A stretch of 8,721 nucleotides of DNA, taken from assembly GCA_023458215.1 (NCBI GenBank), contig JAEXAJ010000189.1, positions 1 to 8,721 on the forward strand, written 5' to 3'. The translations under genes and the position numbers were made by a program. This document shows positions 1-6,794 of this stretch, one piece after another. The notes under the pieces are model-generated. The model searched no databases and was not told the DNA's origin. It worked only from the letters and a program-made list of their open reading frames with translations. Position 1 is the stretch's first letter; each line of letters opens with the position of its first letter. Origin of the DNA: Bacteroidota bacterium. Lineage in GTDB: Bacteria; Bacteroidota; Bacteroidia; Bacteroidales; Bacteroidaceae.

Positions 1-225
1 ATATTGACCACCACGACGGCGTGAGGACTTCATACGCAGACTCTTTGTTTTACGAATATACTCACTCGAAGGGAGTTCCTTTGAAGGAGGAAGATTACTG
101 TTGTGGCTATCTTTACAGGGAGGATTAAAACGAGAAAGCCGTTCACGAAGTTCTTTGTTTTCAGACTCCAGACGCTCGATCAGAAGCGATTGTTCTTCGA
201 CTTTCTTCAATAAAAAAGAAAGCAT
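1..225 (-). CDS. IS66-family transposase (TnpC-like), N-terminal part, cut by window edge
   Basis: The minus strand reads as 75 uninterrupted codons from ATG at 223-225 to the left edge. An amphipathic, leucine-rich stretch at residues 2-30 (LLKKVEEQSLLIERLE) is followed by the block KDSHNSNLPPSKE (about 38-50) and the basic turn SSRRRGGQ (about 67-74). This order of coiled coil, NS.LPPSK and RRRGGQ is the N-terminal signature of IS66 transposases. The zinc finger and DDE domain would lie beyond position 1. The frame is open upstream of the ATG to a TAA at about 252-254, and an in-frame ATT (243-245) followed by NEVTDIHS would give a more usual IS66 N-terminus. The true start could therefore be a non-ATG codon, or an ATG lost by mutation. 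No tnpA or tnpB accessory ORF is visible upstream. The element's terminal repeat was not identified, so whether the copy is intact is unknown. Confidence 0.8.
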   Translation of the reverse strand, partial: MLSFLLKKVEEQSLLIERLESENKELRERLSRFNPPCKDSHNSNLPPSKELPSSEYIRKTKSLRMKSSRRRGGQY

Positions 226-290
226 AGAATGAATATCGGTTACTTCGTTAATAGGCCATTAAGAAGATATGACTAAGATAAGAATATAAT

Positions 291-332
291 ATGAATTAGC
301 CAAATATTAATAAACATATTTGACTAATTCAT
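291..332. repeat. 17-bp imperfect inverted repeat upstream of IS66 tnpC
   Basis: Arms 291-307 (ATGAATTAGCCAAATAT) and 316-332 (ATATTTGACTAATTCAT) are complementary at 16 of 17 positions around an 8-nt loop. The single mismatch is C-A on the plus strand but a G-U wobble in minus-strand RNA, the direction in which the transposase gene is read. No U-run follows the stem in that direction, so it is not a standard terminator. It lies about 65 bp upstream of the transposase ATG. It could be a regulatory hairpin at the element's end or a symmetrical protein site. The rest of 226-400 shows no gene. Confidence 0.6.
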
Positions 333-401
333 AAAAAAAGAGATTTAAACACTATACCACCTGAATAGTTACACAAAAGCAAATATGTCTTCTTCATCAT
401 T

Positions 402-458
402 AAAAAACGTGAGTTCAATGAATCTGAGTTACTTTCACCAATTCATCGAACTCACGTT
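402..458 (-). terminator. Rho-independent terminator of the sulfatase gene
   Basis: Read on the minus strand, the arm at 441-458 (AACGTGAGTTCGATGAAT) pairs over its full 18 nt with the arm at 406-423 (ATTCATTGAACTCACGTT). There are 17 Watson-Crick pairs and one G-U wobble around a 17-nt loop. A run of T follows directly (A402-A407 on the plus strand). It begins 3 bp after the sulfatase stop codon, as expected for an intrinsic terminator. On the plus strand the wobble becomes an A-C mismatch and no U-run follows, so it works in one direction only. Confidence 0.85.
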
Positions 459-461
459 ATC

Positions 462-1994
462 TTAAAACTCAGGTAAAGTAACCTGAAACAGTTCACTCGG
501 AAGGTGCTGCGAACGGATTATTTCTTTCATCTGCTTCACTATTTCAAGATGTTCGGCAGCTACATCGTGATCCTCGTGAATATCAGTTGAGAGATTGTAG
601 AGTGAAGGAACACCTTTCTTTACTATCAATTTCCAGTCACCCGCGCGAACGGCAATCTGGTCTGTTTCATGAAATTCCCAATAGAGGAAATTATGCTTCT
701 GCTGGCCTTCTTTTCCTAGAAGCGTGGGAGCAAAAGAAATGCCATCGAAGTAATCCGCCTCTTTCTTCTTATTGGTATATTTCTTCACATAGTTCTTTAC
801 ACCTGCCAAGTCACAGAAAGTGGGCATCAGATCGTAGAAAGCTAGCTGATGGTCGTTCACCTTGCCGGCTTGTACTTTTCCGGGCCAACGCACAATAAAT
901 GGAATACGGATGCCACCTTCATAACATTGGCGTTTCAGTCCGCGAAGTTTCCCGTCACGACCAAAGAAAGCAGGATCGGCTCCACCCTCTTCGTGAGGAC
1001 CGTTATCACTGGTAAAGATGACGACGGTATTTTCATCCAAACCTTTCTCTTGCAGTTTCTTCAGAACTTCGCCGACGTAATAGTCCAGGCGGGTAATCAT
1101 GCCGGCAAACTGCGCATGAGTATGGTCGGAAGGATTGTAGCGACTTCCTTCAGAACCTCCCCACGTGCGATCCTGAAAGAATTTCTTCTGATAGCCCAGC
1201 AGAATGGAATCTTCGGGCTGAGCCAATTCGGCATGCGGAAGCGTGTAAGTAAATATACCCATGAAAGGTTGTTTGGCATCCTGTTTATCGAGCCACTTCA
1301 TGGCCTCCTGATGAATCATATCGGCAGAATATTGCGTCCGTTTGAAATAGTCACGACCGAACATCGGATACCTGATATTTTCATCCATCACGACTCGCAC
1401 TACCGCCGTATCTCCTGCCGACTTACTATAACGGTTCAAGAAGTTAGGGTAATAAAGATGCGCCTGAAACTGGCAGATATAACCATAGAACTCATCAACA
1501 CCCCGTTTGTCGGGCGTAGAGACGGAACCTTCGTATCCGCCTGCCCACTTGCCGAACATGCCCGTAGTGTAACCGTTGTCTTTCATTATTTCGGGGATAA
1601 TGATGTGCTCCGGATCGTACGGATGCTGCCCCACCCGTGTGAAATCATCATTATCGCCATACTTCATGAGCGGTACATCCTGCCAATACTCTTTGTTGCC
1701 ACGCACCAGCCCATGTCCCGAATGCTGCCCCGTCATAAAAGCAGCACGTGAAGGGGCACTTACCGGACTGCCGGCATACGCTTGTGTAAACCGCATGCCC
1801 TCTTGTGCCATACGATCAATGTTCGGAGTACTGATAAAAGGCTGCCCATAACAGCCTAAGTCACCATAACCCATGTCATCACACATTATATATATGATAT
1901 TCGGTTTTGAAAGCATCTTTGCTTTCTGCGCATAAGCACCTACTGAGGACATGAGAAGCCCACTATACACAAGAATCAGTTCATGGTTTTTCAT
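462..1994 (-). CDS. Secreted S1-type sulfatase (arylsulfatase family), serine-type formylglycine motif
   Basis: This 510-residue protein is of normal length for an S1 sulfatase. Residues 1-22 form a signal peptide with a likely cut at AYA|Q, so the enzyme should be periplasmic; there is no lipobox cysteine. The alkaline-phosphatase-like fold shows its landmarks in order: metal-binding D39-D40 in IMCDDMGYGD, the maturation motif S79-A-P-S82-R83 followed by TG, FGKW at 147-150, LPHAE with H254, and TSDNG with D330-N331. Lysine 354 lies in LRGLKRQ and is followed by YEGGIRIPFIVRWPG. S79 would be oxidised to formylglycine by an anaerobic sulfatase-maturating enzyme encoded elsewhere. The family hydrolyses sulfate esters, usually on host or dietary glycans; the substrate cannot be read from sequence. 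The gene is monocistronic, with its own -7 box and a strong terminator, and no SusC/SusD or glycosidase neighbour in view. Start: the only ATG that provides a complete signal peptide. Confidence 0.93.
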   Translation of the reverse strand: MKNHELILVYSGLLMSSVGAYAQKAKMLSKPNIIYIMCDDMGYGDLGCYGQPFISTPNIDRMAQEGMRFTQAYAGSPVSAPSRAAFMTGQHSGHGLVRGNKEYWQDVPLMKYGDNDDFTRVGQHPYDPEHIIIPEIMKDNGYTTGMFGKWAGGYEGSVSTPDKRGVDEFYGYICQFQAHLYYPNFLNRYSKSAGDTAVVRVVMDENIRYPMFGRDYFKRTQYSADMIHQEAMKWLDKQDAKQPFMGIFTYTLPHAELAQPEDSILLGYQKKFFQDRTWGGSEGSRYNPSDHTHAQFAGMITRLDYYVGEVLKKLQEKGLDENTVVIFTSDNGPHEEGGADPAFFGRDGKLRGLKRQCYEGGIRIPFIVRWPGKVQAGKVNDHQLAFYDLMPTFCDLAGVKNYVKKYTNKKKEADYFDGISFAPTLLGKEGQQKHNFLYWEFHETDQIAVRAGDWKLIVKKGVPSLYNLSTDIHEDHDVAAEHLEIVKQMKEIIRSQHLPSELFQVTLPEF

Positions 1995-2048
1995 AGATAT
2001 ATTTCATTTAATAGTTCAGCTTTGAGCGAATAGCCCTATTTGCACTCA

Positions 2049-2056
2049 CAAATGTA
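2049..2056 (-). promoter_or_regulatory. Bacteroidetes -7 box for the sulfatase gene
   Basis: On the minus strand this reads TACATTTG, a full match to the Bacteroidetes -7 consensus TAnnTTTG. Transcription would start near 2042, giving a 5' leader of about 48 nt before the ATG at 1994. No convincing TTG/TTTG -33 element lies 19-20 bp upstream (around 2076-2080), so the promoter may be weak or need an activator. Confidence 0.55.
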
Positions 2057-2110
2057 GTCAATTTCTATTTCACAGATGCACATTTAGACCGCTATGATAC
2101 AAAAACACAC

Positions 2111-2138
2111 CTAATTCCTTTGATATCAAAAGAATTAG
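2111..2138. promoter_or_regulatory. 28-bp palindromic operator candidate between sulfatase and putA
   Basis: The sequence has left half CTAATTCCTTTGAT and right half ATCAAAAGAATTAG. The reverse complement of the right half is CTAATTCTTTTGAT, so 13 of 14 half-site positions match around a GATATC centre. It covers the putative -33 element of the putA promoter (TTTG at 2119-2122) and ends 2 bp before the -7 box. It lies about 55 bp upstream of the sulfatase -7 box. A homodimeric transcription factor could bind here. PutA itself has no DNA-binding domain in this protein, so the regulator would have to be encoded elsewhere. Confidence 0.6.
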
Positions 2139-2148
2139 TGTATATTTG
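2119..2148 (+). promoter_or_regulatory. putA promoter (-33 TTTG, -7 TATATTTG)
   Basis: TTTG at 2119-2122 and TATATTTG at 2141-2148 are separated by 18 bp, matching the Bacteroidetes primary-sigma promoter pattern. Transcription would begin near 2155, leaving a leader of about 200 nt before the putA ATG at 2356. The 28-bp palindrome covers the -33 element, which suggests regulation at this step. Confidence 0.65.
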
Positions 2149-2184
2149 CATACGATATTATGCATCTTTTTAAGTATCATGCTT

Positions 2185-2292
2185 ATGGACCGAAAACTTC
2201 TCTTCGACCGGTTTTCACAGCAAGCTCTCCAGACCTTGCATCGGTATCGTGCGGTCATGTTCAGTCCTCCCCTTCGTTCCATGTTTCAATAA
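2185..2292 (+). CDS. Possible 35-residue small ORF in the putA leader
   Basis: An ATG at 2185 opens 35 codons ending with TAA at 2290-2292, beginning MDRKLLFDRFSQQALQTLHR and ending SMFQ. It lies inside the predicted putA leader, about 30 nt after the likely transcription start and 63 nt before the putA ATG. The peptide is rich in Arg, Gln, Leu and Phe, has no proline run and is not a family I recognise. A second frame is also open across the region (2160-2354), which lowers the value of openness as evidence. It may be a translated upstream ORF or chance. Confidence 0.25.
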   Translation: MDRKLLFDRFSQQALQTLHRYRAVMFSPPLRSMFQ

Positions 2293-2301
2293 GCCGAAAT
2301 G

Positions 2302-2327
2302 CTTCTCTTCTTTCAAAGGAAGAGAGG
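2302..2327 (+). other. Hairpin in the putA leader just before the start codon
   Basis: CTTCTCTTC (2302-2310) pairs with GAAGAGAGG (2319-2327) over 9 bp, including one G-U pair, around the loop TTTCAAAG. It ends 28 nt before the putA ATG. No U-run follows, so it is not a terminator. It could affect access of ribosomes to the putA start, and it lies only 9 nt after the stop of the leader small ORF. Confidence 0.45.
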
Positions 2328-2355
2328 TACAGATCTTTGTATTCACTACTTTAAC

Positions 2356-5300
2356 ATGGAAACCAATATGGAAAACAAGCCAACCATCGCCGAAGTACAA
2401 GAATGGGTACTGAAGCTTTATAATACCTGTGAACAAACCATTACCGACGAAGAACGCCGCGAACAGCATAAGTATGCCGTCATGGTGCAACGCCCGCAAG
2501 ACAAGCGCTTCCTCGTGAAGATGCTGGACGAATCGTCGCAGATACGCGACCGCAAGAAACTGGCGGCACGCATCAAAACCCTGATAGACCGTTACGGTGT
2601 TCCCCAATTCCTGAATAAGCGTGACGCTTTCCTGTTCAAGATGTACCAATCGTTCGGACATCATTTCGACTTCATCGCTATACCCATTATAAAGAAGCGC
2701 CTACGCATGGATACTGCCAAAGTAATCCTTGACGAGGCAAGACCGAAACTGACCGAACATCTTTCGGAACGTTCCAAACAAAACATCGGGCAGAACGTAA
2801 ACCTGCTGGGCGAAGTCGTATTGGGAAACGGCGAAGCCGATCACCGCTACTTCCACTATCTGGAATCTCTGGAAGCACCCGATATCAACTACATCTCCGT
2901 CAAGATATCGGGTATCTATGCACAGACGCATGCGCTGAATTACGAAGAGAGCTTCCCCGAACTGGTACGCCGCATGTCCGCCCTGTATCAAAAGGCGATA
3001 GACTTTCCATACGTAGATGGAAACGGAGTAAAGCATGCCAAGTTCGTCAACCTGGATATGGAGGAGTATAAAGACACGCACTTCACCTTGCGCCTCTTCA
3101 AGACCGTACTTAGCAAACCGGAGTTCAAGAATTACTCGGCAGGTATCGTGGTGCAAGCTTATCTGCCCGATGCATACGACTTCCAAACGGAGTTGCTGGA
3201 ATTTGCCAAAGCCCGCTTGGCCGATGGTGGCGCTCCTCTAAAGATGCGTATCGTAAAAGGCTGCAACCTGGAAATGGAAACCGTTATCTCCTCACTTCGT
3301 GGCTGGCCCAATCCGATACTTTCGTCCAAGACAGAAGTAGATGCCAATTACCTCCATCTGCTGGAACGCGCCTTGCAACCCGAAAACGCGAAAGCGCTCC
3401 ATCTGGGTGTAGCGTCGCACAATCTCTTTACCATCGCATACGCCTATCTGTTAAGCCAAAAACTAGGCAGCGCAGAGTACATGACCTTCGAAATGCTGGA
3501 AGGAATGGCAGACCACGTATGGCGGGCGCAGTCCCTATTGGGCAATCACGTTATTCTGTATGCCCCTGTCGTGAAGGACGAACATTTCCTCAACGCAGTC
3601 TCCTACCTGGTGCGCCGCATGGACGAGAATACAGCACCCGATAACTTCCTGACCCACTCTTTCAACCTGAAACCGGGCACCGATACGTGGCGTTTCCTGG
3701 AGAAGCAGTTTGAAGACGCTTATCGCCTGAAAGATGAAATCACCCACATCCCTACCCGCACGCAGAACCGCCTGAAACCTTATCAGCCCGTACCACCGCA
3801 GGAGGTCATGAAGAACGAACCGGACACGGACTTTGACTTGGCTCAGAATCAGGAATGGGTTCGGAATATCTTCGCCCGCTGGAAGAAATCGCCCAACGAT
3901 ACTCCCGAGATTATACCTTTGCAGATAGGCGCCGAGACGGTAGTATGCGAAAAACGCCACAAGTATATGGACCGCTGCCAGGATGATGAAGTGTGCGTCT
4001 GCGAAATGTCGCTAGCCAACAGCGAGCAGGTGAAGCAGATTATCGACATTGCCGAGAAAGACCCCGCAGGCTGGCGAAACACCACCCTCGAAGAACGTCA
4101 CCGCATCATGTACGAAGCCGCCAACCGCCTCGGCGACTTGCGTGGTGACCTGATAGGCTGCATGTGTGCCGTCACCGGAAAGACCGTTGTAGAAGGCGAT
4201 GTGGAAGTGTCCGAAGGTATCGACTATGCCCGCTTCTATACCACTTCCATGCAGACCTTTGCCAACTTGCCTGATGTAGATATGGCTCCCAAAGGAACCA
4301 TCCTCGTCATCTCCCCGTGGAACTTCCCGTGCGCCATTCCCATCGGCGGCATTGCGGCAGGACTTGCCGGCGGAAACACCGTTATACTGAAACCCGCAAC
4401 CGTTGCCGCCCCGGTAGCCTGGATGTTTGCCCAGGCATTCTGGGATGCAGGTGTGCCGAAAGAAGCCTTGCAAGTCATCATCACCGACCGCGAAGCACTG
4501 AAGATACTGACCACCGCCCCTGCCATCAAGCACATCATCCTGACGGGTGGAACCGATACCGCTCAGAACATAGCCCATTCCAACCCGGCTACCCCACTCT
4601 CGGCCGAAACGGGAGGCAAGAACGCCATCATCCTCACCGCATCCGGCGACCGTGACCATGCCATTATGAACATCGTTACTTCCGCATTCGGCAATGCCGG
4701 ACAGAAATGTTCCGCTTGTTCGTTGCTATTAGTGGAACGTTCCGTCTACGAAGACAAGAACTTCCGGGAGAAACTGAAAGACGCCGCCACCAGCATGAAG
4801 GTGGGCAGCGTATGGAACTCCGGTAACGTAGTAGGCCCCATGATAACAAACAAGAATGAGAAACTACTTGCCGCCTTCAAACTCGAACCGGGAGAATCGT
4901 GGCTGGTGCCGCCCCGCTTCCTTGATAAGAAGGAGTATATCCTTGCCCCGACAGTGAAGTGGGGGGTGAAACCCGGAAGCTATTCTTTCCGCACGGAACT
5001 GTTCGGCCCCTTATTGAGCGTAGTTTGCATCGAGAACCTTGCCGAAGGCATCAAGCTAGTCAACAGCCTTGACTACGGGCTTACCTCCGGTCTGCAAAGC
5101 CTCGACGAAAAGGAACAGAAAGAGTGGAAAGACTCCATTCAGGCAGGAAATCTCTATATCAACCGTGGTATAACGGGAGCTATCGTCAACCGCCAGCCAT
5201 TCGGCGGCATGAAGTTATCCGCTTTTGGTGGCGGTGTAAAGGCGGGAGGCCCCAATTACTGCGCTTGTTTCCTGAAGATTACCGATAAGCCCGGCAGTAC

Positions 5301-5802
5301 CACCGACTATCAGAAAAGTTATGCCGAAGCCTATCAGAAAGAGTTTGCCCATGCCCGTGACGTCAACAACCTCTATGGCGAGCAAAATGCGTTCCGCTAC
5401 CTGCCGTTGAAGAACATGGCGCTACGTCTATTCCCCGGTGACAGCGACGAACAAATCCGTATGATCGTTCTGGCAGCAAAGACTTGTCGTACTCCACTTG
5501 TCATCAGTTTCGATCCGGCCGATGACCGCACGGAAATCTTAGCCCCCACCGGTTGCCAGCTCAAGAAGGAATCGCTCGATCAATTCCTCATTACTATGAA
5601 AGATTACGAACGTATTCGTACTTGCCGCGCCGACATCCCGATGAAGATGTACGAACAGGCCGCCCGCTTTGATAAATATATCGCTACCGCACCTCCTGTA
5701 AAAAACGGGCGCGTAGAACTGATTCACTATATCAAGGAACAAAGTATCTCGTTCGAGTATCACCGCTATGGTAGTATATCGGAAGTGCCACCGGTAGAAT
5801 AA
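2356..5802 (+). CDS. putA: Bifunctional proline dehydrogenase / L-glutamate gamma-semialdehyde dehydrogenase
   Basis: The protein has 1148 residues from the ATG at 2356; the frame is open from 2299, but the upstream codons overlap a leader hairpin. The FAD-dependent proline dehydrogenase barrel lies at about 100-450. It has VKISGIYAQ (182-190), IVKGCNLEME (299-308), FEMLEGMAD (378-386) and YLVRRMDEN (417-425), where R420-R421 should hold the proline carboxylate. The NAD-dependent aldehyde dehydrogenase lies at about 520-980. It has SPWNFP with N656, SAETGG with E751, GQKC with nucleophile C785, and ELFGP with E881. Together they oxidise proline to pyrroline-5-carboxylate and then to glutamate. 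There is no ribbon-helix-helix domain at the N-terminus, so unlike E. coli PutA it should not repress its own gene. KGCNLEME instead of KGAYW and a C-terminal tail of about 150 residues place it with the long PutA form seen in actinobacteria. It is probably monocistronic, with its own promoter and an operator-like palindrome. Confidence 0.95.
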   Translation: METNMENKPTIAEVQEWVLKLYNTCEQTITDEERREQHKYAVMVQRPQDKRFLVKMLDESSQIRDRKKLAARIKTLIDRYGVPQFLNKRDAFLFKMYQSFGHHFDFIAIPIIKKRLRMDTAKVILDEARPKLTEHLSERSKQNIGQNVNLLGEVVLGNGEADHRYFHYLESLEAPDINYISVKISGIYAQTHALNYEESFPELVRRMSALYQKAIDFPYVDGNGVKHAKFVNLDMEEYKDTHFTLRLFKTVLSKPEFKNYSAGIVVQAYLPDAYDFQTELLEFAKARLADGGAPLKMRIVKGCNLEMETVISSLRGWPNPILSSKTEVDANYLHLLERALQPENAKALHLGVASHNLFTIAYAYLLSQKLGSAEYMTFEMLEGMADHVWRAQSLLGNHVILYAPVVKDEHFLNAVSYLVRRMDENTAPDNFLTHSFNLKPGTDTWRFLEKQFEDAYRLKDEITHIPTRTQNRLKPYQPVPPQEVMKNEPDTDFDLAQNQEWVRNIFARWKKSPNDTPEIIPLQIGAETVVCEKRHKYMDRCQDDEVCVCEMSLANSEQVKQIIDIAEKDPAGWRNTTLEERHRIMYEAANRLGDLRGDLIGCMCAVTGKTVVEGDVEVSEGIDYARFYTTSMQTFANLPDVDMAPKGTILVISPWNFPCAIPIGGIAAGLAGGNTVILKPATVAAPVAWMFAQAFWDAGVPKEALQVIITDREALKILTTAPAIKHIILTGGTDTAQNIAHSNPATPLSAETGGKNAIILTASGDRDHAIMNIVTSAFGNAGQKCSACSLLLVERSVYEDKNFREKLKDAATSMKVGSVWNSGNVVGPMITNKNEKLLAAFKLEPGESWLVPPRFLDKKEYILAPTVKWGVKPGSYSFRTELFGPLLSVVCIENLAEGIKLVNSLDYGLTSGLQSLDEKEQKEWKDSIQAGNLYINRGITGAIVNRQPFGGMKLSAFGGGVKAGGPNYCACFLKITDKPGSTTDYQKSYAEAYQKEFAHARDVNNLYGEQNAFRYLPLKNMALRLFPGDSDEQIRMIVLAAKTCRTPLVISFDPADDRTEILAPTGCQLKKESLDQFLITMKDYERIRTCRADIPMKMYEQAARFDKYIATAPPVKNGRVELIHYIKEQSISFEYHRYGSISEVPPVE

Positions 5803-5814
5803 CGTATGCTAAAT

Positions 5815-5872
5815 CCCCAATATGCCCGTAACAGTTCGGATTATTATCCAAAAGATTATGCGTATATTGGGG
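5815..5872 (+). other. Inverted repeat just downstream of the putA stop
   Basis: CCCCAATAT (5815-5823) and ATATTGGGG (5864-5872) are perfectly complementary over 9 bp, and the stem can grow by a G-U and a C-G pair inward. The loop contains a smaller hairpin, GGAT-TATT-ATCC (5838-5849). It starts 13 nt after the putA stop. No U-run follows, so it is not a classical terminator. It may protect the 3' end of the putA mRNA from exonucleases. Confidence 0.45.
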
Positions 5873-6064
5873 AGCCAGCTCATCCTGCCGGCGAATGATA
5901 TCTACATGTTTGCGGATACAAAACAGCAATACGAGCAAAGCCAATATTGTTCCGAAGAAATTGTAAAGCAATTTACCGACAAATTCGGCACGAAAGTTAA
6001 AGATACGGGCACGGACACCTTGTATATCATTGATGGGGCATACAAAAATTTCAGGCAAATATAA
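5822..6064 (+). CDS. Doubtful small hypothetical ORF after putA, possibly a frameshifted remnant
   Basis: This 80-codon frame begins 20 nt after putA. Its second half, from about residue 26 (NDIYMFADTKQQYEQSQ) to YIIDGAYKNFRQI, reads like an ordinary soluble protein; the first 25 residues do not. A second short frame at 5806-5898 starts 4 nt after the putA stop and encodes 30 residues (MLNPQYARNSSDYYPKDY...), whose tyrosine-rich codons look more natural over the first half. The two frames overlap at 5822-5898 and together could be one gene broken by a single-base shift near 5890. The inverted repeat at 5815-5872 overlaps both starts. I recognise no family. Apart from this and a promoter near 6133, positions 5803-6167 hold nothing I can support. 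Confidence 0.3.
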   Translation: MPVTVRIIIQKIMRILGSQLILPANDIYMFADTKQQYEQSQYCSEEIVKQFTDKFGTKVKDTGTDTLYIIDGAYKNFRQI

Positions 6065-6132
6065 GCACTCTTTTTCGTCCGTCTTAACATAAAGATAACA
6101 TTCTGATAACCTTCTCTCTTTTTAGACTTCCC

Positions 6133-6140
6133 TATCTTTG
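6133..6140 (+). promoter_or_regulatory. Bacteroidetes -7 box for the membrane-protein gene
   Basis: TATCTTTG matches TAnnTTTG exactly. The predicted start near 6147 leaves a leader of about 20 nt before the ATG at 6168. No good TTG is seen 19-20 bp upstream, where the sequence is pyrimidine-rich (6107-6120). The box separates this gene from putA as its own transcription unit. Confidence 0.6.
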
Positions 6141-6167
6141 CAGCATACAAATTAAAAGAACAACTTT

Positions 6168-6776
6168 ATGGGAACAATGAATATGAGCATGGAAAACATT
6201 AGTCACCCCGACGGAGTGGAGGTAAAGTTATCAACAAAATCTATCAACTTAAGAGCTTTGATATACTTTCTTATCTTATCAATAGCAGGTACCTGTTTAT
6301 ATGTTTATGTATGGGACGAGTTTTCATCATACAATATAGGATACCGGATGGGCACCATCGCCAAGCAGCTTACCCATTTTGGAGCCTTCGTTTTTTATGT
6401 ATCAGCCTTCTCTGTTTATGTAGCGATTCAGACAGGAACTCTCTATTGGCTTGGTGGAAAGAATAGAAAAGCATTTCGTTGGCAAGCCAGCTTTACAGTA
6501 GCCGGATTCTATCTGACTACTCCCATTGCCCTGAAGTATTTTCGGGTTGCCCTGTTACTACCGGGCATATTACTGGGATTACTGCCCGTCATTCACGGTT
6601 TTTGTATTGGAGAGGCAATTATATTCTATATGGGAATATTCGGCATGTTGCTAGCCTCGGCTGATACTTATTTCTGGTTCAAACTCCGTCCTTTCGATGA
6701 AGAAGACCTAGTGCTGGCAAACAATAACTTCTACAATGTAACTATCATAAAACGTAACTACGGAAAGAGCAGTTAA
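6168..6776 (+). CDS. Four-helix membrane protein, DUF3267-like without the zincin HExxH motif
   Basis: The protein has 202 residues with a polar N-terminus (1-27) and likely membrane helices at about 28-49, 70-95, 126-146 and 149-171, followed by a charged tail. The stretch YFRVALLLPGILLGLLP (124-140), then a helix, the ASAD turn (163-166) and KLRPFDEEDLV (172-182), resembles the C-terminal half of DUF3267 proteins. These are putative integral-membrane zinc peptidases common in Bacteroides. That family carries HExxH in its second helix; the matching place here reads VYVAIQTGTLYWL (83-95), with no His-Glu pair. If the family call is right, this is an inactive or re-purposed member. The start is ambiguous: ATGs at codons 1, 4, 6 and 8 are all in frame, and the first is chosen because it is the longest and fits the promoter spacing. 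It is convergent with upp. The family call comes from memory of its conservation pattern, so I am only fairly sure of it. Confidence 0.75.
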   Translation: MGTMNMSMENISHPDGVEVKLSTKSINLRALIYFLILSIAGTCLYVYVWDEFSSYNIGYRMGTIAKQLTHFGAFVFYVSAFSVYVAIQTGTLYWLGGKNRKAFRWQASFTVAGFYLTTPIALKYFRVALLLPGILLGLLPVIHGFCIGEAIIFYMGIFGMLLASADTYFWFKLRPFDEEDLVLANNNFYNVTIIKRNYGKSS

Positions 6777-6794
6777 TGGCACGAGTACAAGTCC

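Noticed and set aside
849..1751. A 300-codon open frame on the plus strand opposite the sulfatase
   Set aside because: The sulfatase on the minus strand has full family motifs across this stretch, and the plus-strand translation shows no recognisable domain. It is a shadow of the codon pattern.
2299..2355. An upstream ATG at 2299 as the putA start
   Set aside because: Using it would place the leader hairpin (2302-2327) inside the coding sequence and add 19 residues (MLLFFQRKRG...) unlike the N-terminus of a cytosolic PutA. ATG 2356 fits better; ATG 2368 is also possible.
2215..2664. A 149-codon minus-strand frame across the putA start region
   Set aside because: It overlaps the putA promoter-proximal leader and N-terminus, and has no promoter, no recognised family and no conserved motif.
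4012..4659. A 215-codon open frame on the minus strand within putA
   Set aside because: It lies opposite the aldehyde dehydrogenase domain, where the plus strand is certain. The glycine-rich, low-complexity product is typical of an antisense shadow.
5732..6150. Minus-strand frames of 108 and 82 codons after putA
   Set aside because: They overlap the certain putA C-terminus or mutually exclude the better plus-strand candidate, and no promoter box faces them.
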